The notes under the pieces: model-generated | Databases searched by the model: none | What the model was told of the DNA's origin: nothing | Seen by the model: only the letters and a program-made list of their open reading frames with translations | Assembly: GCF_041296385.1 (NCBI RefSeq) | Contig: NC_091023.1 | Span: 6,076,924-6,140,923 of the forward strand | From: Aphelocoma coerulescens | Taxonomy: Eukaryota > Chordata > Aves > Passeriformes > Corvidae | Direction of reading: 5' to 3' | DNA: 64,000 nucleotides | Program-made: the position numbers and the translations under genes | Part shown: one piece after another, positions 38,963 to 53,531 of the stretch | Numbering within the stretch: position 1 is the stretch's first letter | Layout of the letters: each line of letters begins with the position of its first letter

Positions 38963-41900
38963 AAGAGGCTGGAATCTCCTTTGCCCTCCATCAGGAGGGG
39001 GGAGAAGAGCTGGGCTGGCACCCCTGCCCCCTCTGCCCAGTACAGCTCTTGCAGGTATAAAGCACTGTATGACTACACAAGCACCACCAGACCTGTCTGC
39101 ATGTCATGATTTTGCATTCCAGCCTTTCCCAAAATTAACCCTGACCTACACCAGTGTAACCTCATTTACAGTCAGAATTATTTCAAGGTAACACAGTGGC
39201 AGTTTGGAGAACTTGGAGAACACAGCAAACCGGGAACAACCCTGAGGGATGGTGTCATTGAGCACCAAAGAGTAGGTGATATGACTCATCCCATTCCTGG
39301 GCATTACAGGATGCAGATGCTGGCTCAAGAACAGCAGGGAAATATAAAAGTATGGGAAAAGTGGGGGTCTCTGAAAATGGTGGGCACAATATGAGAATGA
39401 GACCTGCACTAGACTGCAACACAATTTCAAAGGGAACAAGGGAAAACAGTGAAAATAATGAGCTTCCTGCAACTAAAACATTGCCAGTTCACCTTATTTC
39501 TTTGAAAAACTACTAAAAGAGAGCTTTTCCCTGTAACGAGGAGGATCATACTACACATATGTAGGCACTGGACATTTTTTAAGGTGACTCTCAATACACT
39601 TCAAAAAACAAAGGTGGAAACTTCACCTTGCAACAATCTTCTTTCAAGATTGAAAGAAGGTTTAGGGTTTTCACAACCCCAAACCATAGTGACTGCTCAA
39701 GGAAGGACCCAATGAATCCAACATTTTCTTCCCTTAGGACTGTTGCTAGAGATGCAGTCATCAACTGAGTCTTTTCTTCCCCAGGAAGGGACCCATTGCT
39801 ACGTATTGTACATACAATACAGACCTTCCTGTGACCCTGTTTTCTCAACTCAGCCCACCCCTTCCTTCTACTCCATCTCAGAAAATTCCTACAGCATCCA
39901 TAACTGGTACACAGGGAGAGTGCTCAGCAACAAAACATCCATAAACCCTCTTCTAATCAGCACAGCTGAACAACACAGCCCATGCTGGGACACCCCACAT
40001 TCCGCAGCTTTTTTCACATATCTGACCACAAGACATTAAACAAAAGAAGTTTCCAGCAAACTTTTGTATGAGTGTGGGCTTACATCAGGTTCTTAAATGA
40101 GTGCAATTAACTGCCCTAATCAGTCTATAACATGAAAACATCACATCATGGTATTTGCAAAAAGGAGAAAACTATTTTTCAGAAGCACTGAAGTCCCTAT
40201 CAGCAAGCACTTAAAATCCTTCTGGAAATTGCTTCTTCACTCTATTTTAATCTTTTTATAGAAGTAACACATTTAACTAGTGCTGGGATGCTGAACAAGT
40301 AATGAAAAGGTCAATCCTAGCAACTAGAGCTATTTCAGTCTGAGGTGTTATACCATACCTATCTATATTAAAAACACTTTAGCAAGGTTGCAAAGCCAGG
40401 TGTTCAATAGTTCAGAGATCTGCTGAGCTTTTGTGTTGCTTCTGGAAAAGCCTGTATGATGATACAGTCTAATTATGTGATCACATCTTATTTTTCTCCA
40501 GAAGTTCCCCATCTTATTCAAGACACAAAAAAGGGCAATATAACATTTCATCTCCTGTGACCGGTACTTACCCTTATGCTCCTCTTTACTGCACACTGCT
40601 CAGAGCATGCACTAAAGAAATAGTTTTTCTTTATGGCTTCTTCCAGTGCTCAGCTCTTGCATCCAAGCACTTCAAACAAATTATTTTCACAATAAAACAG
40701 GGAGATGAGGTGCTTTTACTGTGTATACAAAACAGACTCTGCACCTAAGATAATGCACTCCAGACCTTCATCTCAGCCAGCTAACAGCAGCTTTCAGAAC
40801 TCTTGACATGGTATTTGGTTCTTGACACAGAACAATACGTAGTCAAAACCGGCTTAAGGGGAAGTCCAGGACTCCGGGCACTGAGCAAAACTGACTGAAA
40901 AGTAATGGACATAAAAATAGCAGATGGCACTGACTCCCTCCCAGGGTGGGCACAGATAAGCACATTTGAAAGGCAAAGCTCAAACCCCCCTTACATATAA
41001 CTTACCTCTTCTCCCTGCAGTTCTCAGCTTCCCCTGAACTCCCCTTACCTCATGCCCACTCAGAGGCTCAGGGAGCAGAAGGACCAGTCACTCCCTGGAC
41101 ACAGCCAGGGAAGGGGTGAGCACTCTGCTGGAAATGGCATCCCCTAATCCTACACCCAAGGGGCAGCAAAGGTTCACGAGGCAACCTTTATCCCACCACA
41201 GCACACACTGCCTGCTCTTCTGAGATCTCACCACTTCACCTGGTTTTGTGTGGTTTCACAACTGTTTTAAAGTTAACTACTCTTCCATATCCAACTTTTG
41301 AGACTCTTCACTCCTAGTTTTCTATTACCATCTCTCCATTTAGCTTTTACCTTTTTTGCAGACCAGCCACAGTCATCCTCTAGTTCCTGGGTATCACATG
41401 GCCACAGAAAAGGATGTGGAAAAGCACATTTCTGGGGAAATGGCTACACACCCTAGGAGCCAAGCTCAGGCATTGTCAGGATGAACTGGGAGGCAGCTAC
41501 CAAACCAAATCATTTCAGTCTGCAAGACTGGAAAGCATGTTAAGACCTCTCCCTTGGTCGGGTTTGGATTGTCCTTCCCCACAGAAGCAGAGGCCATGCC
41601 ATTAAACCAAAGCATTCTGTACTGGAAAACTTAGTCTGCAGCCCAGTAGTCTTAAACCTTTATAAAGAAAGGTTTATAAAATGAACAGTATATAAATACA
41701 GGTGCCATTGTTGCTGAAGCTTCCCAAAAACATCTGGCTTGATGTAGATATGCAAACTGGAAAGTTTTAGTCCACTGTACTTACAGTCTGATGAGGTTTA
41801 GAAGAAGGGGCAACAGACCACTTTACCTGAAGGTGCAGCTCCATCCCTGACTGTGCATATAATCTTCTTTAAACCCCTGCAGCACAAACAAGTGGAAGCA

Positions 41901-41978
41901 GTGCTTCCCAGCAGGCCCACTGCTGCCTGACAGGGCATCCCAGGGGCCCAAAATGTCACCTGGGTGCAGCTGGGCTGT

Positions 41979-41993
41979 ACACACACACACACA
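41979..41993. repeat. (AC)7 microsatellite
   Basis: Seven AC units plus a trailing A within mixed sequence. Confidence 0.85.
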
Positions 41994-42574
41994 GATGTTC
42001 CAGTTGCTATGGAAACAGAGGTGGTGTCAGCACTAAGATGCGAGCGGGGCTGAAAGGGAGACAGATGAACTCAAATTAACATCTGCACACAGATTGTGAG
42101 CAACTAAAGGACACCAATACGTCAGGTTGCATTGGTCCACCACACATCTAAAAATACACTTGCAAACTTTAAAGTTTAAATTCAACACTTTTGATGTTTC
42201 CACCACACCTTAAGTATCCTGTGCTGAAGTACAGATATTAAACAAATAACAAAACAGGCAAAAAAGTGACAAAAAGGTGACACCAAAGTGCCTCTGCTCC
42301 CACTGCCTCCTGCCTTCCCATGGGCACATCAGTCAGCATAGTAAGCTCTGCAGCTTTCCCAGGAACTAAAAGTAGCAACATTGGAGCAAAAGTATTGAGT
42401 GTCACTGGTGATGATGAGAAAATTTTGTCACAAAAGAACAGATACCATCTGACACATGGAACAGCAGCAGTAATTTGGAAATTAGAGACCTAGGCATATG
42501 CTTTCTAAAATTATCCATGAAACTAAAACCAAGGGCAACATACTTAAAATACTCTTACAGCAAGCCTGCAGACA

Positions 42575-42595
42575 GCCTGCATGCATGCTGCAGGC
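42575..42595. other. Perfect 7-bp hairpin
   Basis: gcctgca and tgcaggc pair exactly around the loop tgcatgc, itself a palindrome. The surrounding bases repeat the word cctgc several times. No function is evident. Confidence 0.5.
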
Positions 42596-45500
42596 CTGCC
42601 TTCTGAGCTGGACTGGCAAAGCAGCCTGCCCTGCGCTGGACCTGGAATCTGCCTTTGGATGAGCACAGACTTCAGTGTTAGCCTGTCCATCCCCACCTCG
42701 AATGCCAATGCCTCCAGTGCTACGTGTTCTAACATCACTCATGAGGCACACTCAGACATACCTTGGGTAGCTCTTGTTTCATGCCAGATTGGTCAAAGTA
42801 TTCCACATTTATTTTAGTGCTGCCTAATTGACTTTCCTCCCCTCAGGATAGCAATAAGCACAGCCAGAACATTTATTTGTTTGATGCTATGTGATTTTCA
42901 ACCAACTGCAGAAAAATTGGCTTCTCAGTCAGGCTCTCAAGGACAAAAGTGACAGTGCAAACAATATTTATCTGAAAATAGCCCCAGCTGCCCCTCACCA
43001 AGACCCTGGCCTTCAGGCAGCTGTTCCTGGGCTGTGGCTCCCCAGTAACTCACCCTGCACTAAGAGACGGGGAAGAGCCCTCCTGGCACACAGCAGCACT
43101 GGGTCAGTGGCAATCATGTGCAGACAAGGCAAATCCCGGGCATTGGTCAACCAGGACAGCCTTCGGGGATGCTGATTTAGCTCAGTCACAGCTTCCCCTG
43201 AGGAGCTTGCAACAAAGAGAACATTCTCAGGTGCCCATGAAGCATCATGAGATATATAAACCACCAGCTTTGCACATTTCTCTTTCAGCAGCCATTCCCC
43301 ACCTTTTCCTCACTGTTTGAAACTGGAGGTTTTGACAATCTCCTGGTGTCAAAACAAGAGACTTTGACACCAAACCATGCAATACAAGTGCTCTTGCTCT
43401 GCAGTTGCTTTGCACCACCTGCACCCCAGTGACCCAGCCACTGAAATCAGTGACCCTCTCTCCTCTCCCAGGGCTGTTTCTGTTCTGGAGAGCACAGCAG
43501 CAGTGCCACAGCACATCAGACAAGGGAATAGAGCTTTTGCTGGATATGAAGCAGGCACACTGAGGAAGCCTCTAGTGGGAATGCAGCCCTAGGAACAGCC
43601 CTGCTGTGGACAGCCAAGAGCAAGAGAGGCAGTTCTCGTGCTTCTCAATGACACTGTCATGGTTTGACACCCATGCCCTCACACCTGCACCTGTGCATAA
43701 AGAGGTAACATGGATTCAGCATTACTGGCAAAAAAACCAAGTGTTTGAGAAAGGATTTTGATGGGGAAAGGAAGGACTTAATGGGGCACTTCACATGAAA
43801 AAAAGTGAGAATAGGAACAGTGACACTTGCAGAGGAAAAAAGATTAATATGGGCATTAAGATGGCATTATTACCCAGCAGAGGGAAGAGTAATAAGCAAC
43901 CAGGCTGGAAGAAAACATGTGGGAGTTACATAGGTAGTCTGGATAATCAGACAACATATGGCCATTTTAACAATGAGGCTTTCATGAAGTCAATGAGGAA
44001 TGAATTCTGCCACAAACCCTGAAAGCACAGAAAGTTTATTTAAAAGGATAGACAAACCCCAATGAGTTACACATTCTTCAAAAACTAACATGCAGAAGGC
44101 ACAACATGATTTCATGCTAAGGCTGCAGCCAGCTGCACTGGGACTGGAACACCAGTCCTTGCAGTTCAGGTTGCATCTATTTTGATTTGGTACCTGTAAG
44201 AACAAGCGCTGCCCTTGCCCCTTGTGCTTGGCTGTTAACCTGCAAGGAACTGCCGAGCTCTCTCCTCATAACACCAGGCTTTGCTGGTGCAGGAAGGCTA
44301 AGTAATGAACTCCTCCTAAGCCTGTGCCCTCTAAAACAGCAATAGAGGTGATCCTGGATAATCTGGAAACACACACAGGGAAGGCACTCCGCCAATTACC
44401 TTCCTCCCAGCTCCTCAGCATATTCCCATTATCACCCTGAAGTGGCAGTTTGCATAAGGCAATCACCTGGAGTATTTCAGGTTAAAACTTGTCCAAAAGT
44501 CAACATAAAGCTTACTCAGCACAGCAGACCCAGCTAAAGCTGTGCACCAGTCCTTCAGCAGCTCGTGGGCTAGGCAGCAAAATCGAGGAGAGCCCTTACA
44601 CTTACGAGCGAGGCTGCTTCTTTCAGGATACCTCAGGGTGTCACCCCAGGGGTGACTGTCCCCTTTGCAATAGCATCACCAGTTGTCATCCTTACCCTTA
44701 GTGGATAGAAGGGGCTCTTGCCCAACACCTGCAGTAAGGAAAACAGCCAGGTGAATCAAAGATTCTTAATTTTGGCACTCTAAGCAGGGAGTGCAAAGCC
44801 TTTGCTAAACACAGACATCCTTTTCAGTCTTGTATCTACCAACACTAAATGCCACAGTTCTTCCCTAACACTGGTTTTACACTCAGCCAAGACCCCCAGA
44901 ACCTGCAGTACCACACATTTGCACCTCCTGCAATACTTTAGCCCTGCAACCACTGAAGATGAAGACTGGAGCCAGAAACAGAATTAGCATTTGATGCCTT
45001 CAGGATCTTGTGGCTAACAAAAGCCAGGAAAATATTATGAAAGAAACCAGGAGTTGTTTCAGAAAATTGAGACAGGTGACAGGGAACAAAAGTCCTTCTC
45101 AAACTCTTCAGCAAAAGCTGAGGTTTGGGTTTGACAAGACAATCTCAGGTCTCATGGAGACTTTCAAAACCTGGGCCAAGGTCAGGTACAAAACAAAAGA
45201 AAACAAGTAAATATTCATGCCTGGCTTTATGCCTCTTTATAAAAATTCAGTCCAGCTTCAGTCCTAATTTTCTTATCATTTCTTAGCATTGCTGTCACCC
45301 TGTATGAACTATGTGCTATTGATGTATGTGCCCAGTGTAAAGATTAATTGAAGAACCACAATTCAGGAGGGGTAACTTAATTCCCTTCTGCAGGTGCTGG
45401 GCAGTATTTCATACAACTTGTGGCCAGGAATATTATATTAGTTCCACGCAAGAAGACTCATGGCAAGTGCTGTTGCTCAGCCTTTGCTAGCTGAAGCTGC

Positions 45501-48500
45501 TGCACAAATTCCAGACCACAGAAGAGGCTGGGGAGGGGACAAGACAGGGAAGCTGTCAGGGAGTACCTGTTAAGTTTAAGGACAGAAAACAGAGACAGCT
45601 TTAATGTATCAGGATGGGAGGGCAAGTGCACAGTCCTCTGTTTTAGACTGAAAAGGATGCTCACAGCAACGGTTGGGGCAATGGTATCATTGCTTTTGGC
45701 TCCCAAGCTTGCAGAAATAGAGTTTGTGGGGTGGAATTTTCCTTTCAGTTGCTTGATGCTTTCAAGAATAAGAATTAAGCCTGATACATACTCCTAGTTT
45801 TGGGAATAATTATCCGACAACTTGAAACTCCGTCACCTAATCTGGACAAAAGCAAAGACTATCAAAATAATCCTTCTGGTACAAAAACCTTTACAGAAAT
45901 GCATTAATAGATACTGTGCCCCTACTTGAAAGGGTCAAAAATACTGCAAAAGACAGTCTTACTCTAAAGGACATGAGAGTGAAGGTTTGCAGGCACAGGA
46001 GGCTCCTGCCCAGTCAGGGGCTGGTCTCAGCCCAGCTTCAGGTGCTCAAAGAGGGTTTCCCCCAGCATCTGTACTCACATTTCCACACCTGCTCAAGAAC
46101 AGAGAGAGGAAAAGTATATTTTCAAGCCACCCTTCATCAGCTTCTGCTGAGCTGCTCCCTAGACTTGGTTTAATATGGTGGAAGTTTTATTCAGGCAGTC
46201 AATTACCTTTTCCATCCCCAAGGGAATGACTAACCAGTTTCTGGAAGGTTCTGGAATACTCAGACCTCCTCTGTGACACCTGTCTGGAAGGGGCTATGCA
46301 GGAAGCAAAATAAGCAGCTAAGACACAGGTTGCACCCAAAGTCATGAAGAGGGTAATGATTAGAACAGGATTTCAAACTAAATATTTAGAAATAGAAAAA
46401 CATGTCCAAAAGGAAATTTTGGCAGTTGGCAATCAGTTTTACAATTTGAAAGCTCTGACTAAGAGTGTCTACATAAATGTATTTTTACATGTTTTTACAT
46501 CAGCTCCCAAAATCAGATCTCAGTCCTGCAGCTGATTCAAAGCCCTGTTCATAGTGCAGGAACTTTTACAGGTCTCACCAAGACAGCCTTTTTTGTAATT
46601 TAATATAATTGCCAATTTCAGCATGCAAATTAACTGTGAGGCCAAATCTTTCAAGAGCTGGCTATCCTCAATTCCCAGTGAAGTCAAGAGAGTCAAAGAA
46701 TCCATAAAGGCACAGGATCAGAGTAAATTAGAAAATGGATGAGTACCATGTTATGAAATCCTGATACATTCAGTTAGTTAATGCTTCTGAAGAATGGAAG
46801 TGTAGCCAATAATAGGAGCTAATAGTTCATTCCAAAGAATTAGAGGAAACTAGGGGCAGTCAAATTCTGTATTTCAGCCTAAATATTGTTAATGTGTTTC
46901 TATATAGGTGGGGAGAAAAGTCAGCTCTAAGTATTCTCTAGGTACAATAATTAAGGCTCCACTGTGACATGTCTCTGTAGGCATTTATTTTCCATTAATG
47001 GAGGATCAGAATTACAGTTTAATTATTCATAGGGTTCTAAAGAGATACTATATTTTATTCAAAAAGTCATTGACTGGATTACAGCAGAAGTCCACCAAGC
47101 TCCCATGCACTTTAACAGGGCAAAGCAACAGACAAAGGGCGGCCTCGGGATGGAGGAGGGAGTGGAAGGTGGGAGAGCACTGCCACTGGCAGGGATATCT
47201 CCCCAGGCCGGACTCTGGGGATTCATCCTGGGTCACCTTTCTCTGCTCCCGGGGGATTCCTGCCCAGGTGCTGGCTCTGTCCAGGGAGGAGGATTCAGGT
47301 GCACAGCACCACACTCATGCACAGCTGTGTCCCAGCCTGGCATTTCCACGGGGCTCTATAGGACACGGGTCCCCTCAGCAGGCAGAGCTCAGCTCACAAT
47401 TTCTTTCCATTGCTTAGAAAGTCTCAGAGTTGGCTCATTCTTTCATACACAAATACCCATTCCCAAATACCCGATTTCCCAAAACGAAAACATACTGCAT
47501 AAGCACAAACACTGGAGTGTTTGACAGGCAGAGTCACTCGGCACAAAAAGCCGCCGTCCCAGGGAAGCTTATTCCTTCCCTGCAGAGGTACCAGGAGGGG
47601 CGGCTGCCTCTGCGGTGACAGAGCAGGACACAGGCGCTGTCACTGATGTCTGGTGCCCTCTCCTGGCACCAACAGCCACACAGCCTGGTAAATCCTGCCA
47701 AGATCGTGACACTCAGGGTATTTCAGAACCTATTTTCAGCACTGCATGGAAATGAGTTAAATCACACACTTGAAAATGTAATTTTATAGCAGAGGAGCAC
47801 AAGGTACTGACAGAATAACTATTTTTTTCTCGGTATAGATTTCCTTAGATTAACATGTTTGGGGAAACAAGCTTCCTGCTTCCCAGAGGAACAGACAGTT
47901 TAATTTGGATTACAAACTTCCTAGCCTTATAAAAAGGAAATTGAAACACTTTTGTGAAACACTTCTGATTAGTAAAAAGCCCTTCAATTATTTTAGAACT
48001 TCTCCTCAACCAACAAATAATGCAAATAAAGTCCCCAAGATCCAGGGAAAACAGCCCTGCTCCTAAGGGGTCTGTGCCAGAGATGAGAGAAGGAATGATG
48101 CAATGGGGAACTGTACACAGGACAAGCTTTGGGGAAGTTTTCCATTTCTAACTTGTGTTTTATAGTCCAGGCTCAGTCCTTGGTGCTTTTTGCATTAACT
48201 AGCCCCTTGCCAGGTCCTTCTTTCTTTCTTTCCTGAGACCAATGTGCTTTATCAGCTGAACAGGCTGGAATGGAACAGGGGCAAAGACAGTCAGTCCCTA
48301 GCCCTTGGTCCCCCAGTCACACTGATCACTCCTGCACCTTCCCTTAGTCCAGAACAGCTGCCTTTCCTCATATCCCGCTTTCCCTGAGAAATGCCAGTTT
48401 GGGAATACAGTGGGCTACAAAGAAGCAGCATGGCTGGGCTCCTCAGTCCACTCAGACGAGCTACACTGGGATGTGTGGGAGAGAAGCCTCACCGCCCTGC

Positions 48501-48984
48501 TTGGCCAGCTGATCCCCAAACAAAGGTCTGAAATACAGAGTTCAAAAAAGTATCTTCAAAGTCCCATCCCTCTAGGTCAGAATATAGGTAGTAACACCAG
48601 AACATGAATAAAGCCTCAGTGCATTCCAACACAGAGTTCAGCCTGGGAAGCTCTCTCCAAGCCCAAGGCCTGAGAAGGTCCCAGGGACTGAGGGGAACAT
48701 GGCAGCCCCCAGGCTCCTACAAGCACAGTGAGATGCTCCTCAAGGAGGAATTACTGTCAAGCCAGAACTTGAGAAAACTTAAACATTTGAATTGTCTTCA
48801 AGTAACATCCAGCTGAAGTCAGCTGGCCTTTAATCTGGCCCTCCCTCCCCTCAGCACACTATACCACTCTCAAAGAGAAATCCAGGGAAGAATAAAAATG
48901 AAAAAAATAGGAAAGCCACACCTTGTGGTTGAAGGACAAACAGAACACCCATGCTGAGGGGTGGGGAGTACCAGCTGCCACCAG

Positions 48985-49004
48985 CCCCAGCAGCAGTGCT
49001 GGGG
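48985..49004. other. Perfect 8-bp GC-rich hairpin
   Basis: ccccagca and tgctgggg are exact complements around the tetraloop gcag. It is stable on paper, but I see no transcription signal to connect it with. Confidence 0.5.
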
Positions 49005-51390
49005 CCCTCCCCGGCAGAGGGTGCCATCTCAGAGACCCCAGCAGAGGGAATTTGCTCCTTCTCAGAGACTAGCCCTCACCATGTGCTTCAGGACCACCAG
49101 CCTTGATAAGCACAGCCAGAGACACTTATTAGAGAACATCCATTAAACATGAAAGCTGCAGAGGCCACACCTCGATGAAGGGTTAAAATATTGGAAGGAG
49201 AGTGCCTGCCAAATTCTAGGAACACAAAATGCCAGACCTCCCATATTTTTATTGCAGACTTCTGCAATAAGAGTCACTCCATTAGTCCCCACCAAAAAAT
49301 ATTTGTCTCCATACTTAGGTCCCTCAGCTTAATGACTTCTAAGGGAGCCCTTTCACACCCTGGAAATCAAGCCAGTCTGGAATGCAAGTAGGTGGTACAT
49401 GAGGTTTATATTAACTCTCATATGTCTAAACAAAAAGGTGTCAAGCATTAAAAGTCATCAACTGCAAAAAGTCTTCCAATTTAATTGCAAACACACCCCT
49501 TGTCTTTCATTCAAGGTGCTTAAACCAATAGTGCCTTTGCCCAGACTCAGATGTAGTTCTTTAGAGAGGGCCCAGAGCCACTGACCCTCCCAAAGAGCGG
49601 CCCTGAGTGTTCACGTGGGGCAGCCCACAGCTACACAGATGTCTCCCTTTACATTCCAGTGTCCACTGCACCAACACGACTTAGTTCTGTAGGCAACAGT
49701 AAACATGCATGTACTTGCTACCCTTACCCTACAAAATACACTGAAATCATTTTAGGACACAGTTCACAATGAACATAACTTATCCACAAAAGTGCTTTTT
49801 TGTAAAAAGGTCTAGTGCCTAGTTAAAGTTTCTGCACTCTCATCTTCCCTTCTCCATCCACAAATTTACCTTTATACTTCTATTTTGCCTCTAATTGAAG
49901 GCAAATGACCTTAAAATGACTACTTTGTCAATCTCTTAGAGGAAATAAATTTCCACAATCAAAAGCTTACATCAATTAATTTAATCACAGAATTTTAAAT
50001 TGAAAATGCTAGTCAGTTAACTCTAGGGAACAGTCTGCTATGACCACCTGGCTAAAACCCCACACTTTCCCAGGACTGCAAGTTTACACACACACCTATG
50101 CTAAGTGCTCATTTCAGCCTCTCCTAACCTCCCTAGCTCCAGCTCCCCTCAGGCAGTTTTCTCCAGCAAGAACTGAAGCCAGCTGCCCTGAAAGCATTAA
50201 AGGGAAACACCTCTTTAGGTTAATCATACAGTGATTAATGAATAGTCTCACTAGTTTCTCAGAATATCCCTTCTGCAAAGTGAGGGCAGAAGTTACCACA
50301 AATAACAGCGATATTCATTTATCTTCTTTTTTGTTTGGTTGGTTTTTAAAACAAAAGATTCAACAGAAAACTCTGAAACACCCAGAACCATTCCTTCCTT
50401 AAAGCACTCCCACACAACAGACAGATTCCTCCTTTCGTTCTGCTCATTCCACTAACATCAGCACGTGGAAGATACCCATTTATATCCCAGATAGACAGGG
50501 ATCAAAGCCATAAGACAGGAAGAGTTTAAGCTTCTGGCCCTTCGGGGATCAAAGGCTTTCTCTTTCAGGAAACCCCCTCCTGAGTACTCACCCAGCACAG
50601 TGGAGAGCCCAGGCGCAGAAACAAACCCTTTTGTCCTACCCTTGGTTTTAAGGGCTGGTGTTCCCAGCAGCCCTGGGGCGGCCATCAGTGGGAATGGAGA
50701 CACCTTAAGCAGCTGCACCTGAAGCCACACCTGCCCTTAGTCAGTGTCTTAATGAGGACTTAATAAATGAAAACAAAGATAGTAACAGTCCCAAAGTAAG
50801 GACTGGGGGAAGGGGTAGTTCACATTTTTGAGCAGATCCATGGCTCAGCATAATCCAGGGGTGACAGCCTCAGTTCTCAGCCTGCTCTGGGGGAAGCAGG
50901 CAAGGCAGGATCACCAAAATAAACTCCACTGTCAGTTGTACGGTGCTGTGGAGGAGCAGGGGAGTCTCAGTGTCCTGGCACCCCAGTGCAGTGGAGCTGG
51001 ACAGAGCCCACAGCTCTGTGCTTCCGACTCGCCCCACGGTGCCCAGCCACGTGTGCTCAGTGCCAGAGGCAGACCTGGAGGGATGTGCCAGGGGGGTTGT
51101 TCTGCTCAGGGCAGCAAAGGGCTGTCCTTGGGACTTCTCCAGCCCCAGCTGGGTGTGGCTGGGGGACCAGGGAGCAGGAGGCTTCCCAGAGAGCAGCTCG
51201 GGGGGTCATGAGAAGAGGAGAACTAATACATAACCAGGGTCATCCTAGAGTGGTTTCTTTCTCCTATTTAAAATCAGCATCCCTCAGTGGGGCTGTTCTT
51301 GTAACAGAGGGCTATTTCTTTTCATGCTCACCATCTTATGGCTGCTTGTCCTCCTTGCCCTTTAGTTGGAGCCACAATTACCTCTGCCTT

Positions 51391-51416
51391 ATTCTGACAA
51401 TGCAGCTTGTCAGAAT
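51391..51416. other. Perfect 10-bp hairpin
   Basis: attctgacaa and ttgtcagaat are exact reverse complements around the six-base loop tgcagc. It is the longest perfect short stem noticed in the non-coding part. It could be a relic of a palindromic repeat or a protein-binding dyad. Confidence 0.6.
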
Positions 51417-53136
51417 CCATGACTGAGAGATTTCCAGGTCAGCCAAATTCAAACTCTCATATGTCAGCTTTATCCTGTGGGGAATTTGCTTTATTATTCA
51501 GATACCAGTTGGTTGTGATTAACATAGCAGGGGACAGAAATGCTGAGCCATGTTCTTGCAAAAACATGTATTCCTGAGATACCTGTACAGAAAAATGTGT
51601 CACTTTGAGATTATGCAAAATTAACAGGTTTCAAACAATCTGTTGGGCATCTTGATTTTCTTGCTGTGCCAATGGAGCCAAAATCATGGCTTAATTATTA
51701 AATTGCATTTATGCAGCCTCTGAATTTGATTGGGGAGAATTATTGCAGCCAAGGCCTGGACCCTGTTGTGTCAATTACAGCCAGAAAGACTTTAAAACAC
51801 AGCTCCAGCTTCAAAGGCTATTTTCTCTCCATACCAACAAACAGAGTGCTTTCTATCCCCATTTCCCGGACAGGGAACTGGGTCACAGCCAGCCTTTTGC
51901 CTGAAAGTGGAAGGGGAAAATATTTCACCGCCAGCTTGAAGTCAGTGGGAGCAAATGTTGGGCATAGTGAGCCCAGTAAGGATGTCCTGGACACCCACCA
52001 CATTCTGGAAAGGCAGGTGAAGAGAAAGGCCCAGCTGTGACCTTTTAGAAGTGTCCTCAGAGCAGAGGGTACCTGGCAGCCACAGGGTCTCTGCAGCAAC
52101 ACAAGGTGAAATCTTGCAGAGGGTAAAAATGCAGCTCTTTCCTGGGGCTGATGGTCACTGACAGCAGCTCACAAGGGGCTTTATTGTGCAGGACTCCTTC
52201 TTTGCCATTGTGGAGCAGCAAGTTTAAATTTGTCCCTATATCTGCCTCCCTGAAGGGGAATGGACCCCTCCAAGTGTCTGCTTTGGCCCTCTGCTCTGCA
52301 CCTGCCTTGGCCACCATATTCCACTTTGGGAAACGGGAATTTTCGGAGGCTCAGGGCAAATGCTTGCTGCCTGACACACATCCAGGAGAAAAGAGACTGT
52401 ATGCATCTGGTGAAGATAATTGTTCTCTGATCTCATTGCTGCTGATCTAAACCAGTGTGAATTTGCACTGAAAATGATGAAGCAATGCTAGCATGGAGCC
52501 AATGTATGTGAGAGGAAACTCAAGCTTCATGGCTCCAGCTTGTATTTAAACCACACTGCCTACATGGATTGCTCTGTATGACATCATTGAGATAACACAT
52601 CGTATAGTGCTGGAGCCAGATGAAACAGCATCTGCCCTACCTGCCCTTTCCTGTGCCGTTGGACACGCATTAGTACCCAAAGCACAGACAGGCTGGAAAA
52701 CAAAAGCATGTGCATGGCTATGCTCCTGTGTGGGCTCGATTTACTCCTGAATATTGTCATCTACAAAATATTGCTGAGCAGTAGAACAGCTTAGGTGACA
52801 GGCAATACCCGACCATTTTCTCAACATGGTCTAGTCCCAGCTGTTCAGCATTCTGCTGCAGCAGAGCAGTCCCTTTGCTCCCCGGCTCATCCCATACAAG
52901 TGCAGTAGATCCGAAAGCTGGAGAGGACTATAACTATAATTTACATGTTGCTGTCTCCTTCAATGAACAGCCTTCAGCCACCTGGAAGAGTCTCAAATTT
53001 CTTCTCCATATCACACCAAAATCCTCAGCAGATCAGAAGAAATGCTCAGAAGTGCATCTCCCCAAGTGCTCTCAATTCTGCAAAGACTTATTAATCATGA
53101 ATATTTCTATGCATCAGTTTCTGAAGTATGTAAAAT

Positions 53137-53489
<353 letters not shown>

Positions 53490-53491
53490 AA

Positions 53492-53531
53492 GGTCAGATC
53501 ATAACTGTCAAGATCAGATCCTAACTGATGA
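53492..53531 (+). repeat. Two-copy imperfect 20-bp tandem duplication
   Basis: Unit one starts ggtcagatcataactg and unit two starts gatcagatcctaactg. The two 20-base units match at 15 of 20 positions. They begin two bases after the polypyrimidine tract, suggesting a slippage or repair event at the repeat edge. Confidence 0.7.

Larger units (their letters stand above)
38963..53136. other. Gene-poor non-coding block, centre right
   Basis: I see only minor features: an (AC)n repeat at 41979-41993, short perfect hairpins at 42575-42595, 48985-49004 and 51391-51416, and GC-richer pockets near 47.1-47.6 and 50.8-51.2 kb. The GC-rich pockets hold overlapping open frames of up to about 146 codons in several frames at once. 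That is expected where stop codons are rare and is not evidence of a gene. No exon or RNA gene was recognised. Confidence 0.55.

Noticed and set aside
43655..43669. tgtcatggtttgaca, which resembles the start of some avian LTRs
   Set aside because: Only 15 bases agree. No TATA, poly(A) signal or terminal CA follows in a sensible arrangement, so an LTR cannot be supported.
46998..47524. Two overlapping 139-codon plus-strand frames and an opposing 88-codon frame
   Set aside because: The same GC-rich artefact. No family was recognised and no splice-site arrangement was convincing.
50828..51426. Three overlapping plus-strand open frames (127, 96 and 146 codons)
   Set aside because: Several frames are open over the same GC-rich bases, so the openness reflects base composition rather than selection for one protein.
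51930..51960. gcttgaagtcagtgggagc, similar to the centre of the palindromic repeats
   Set aside because: Only the central word is present and the flanking arms are not complementary, so it may be coincidence.
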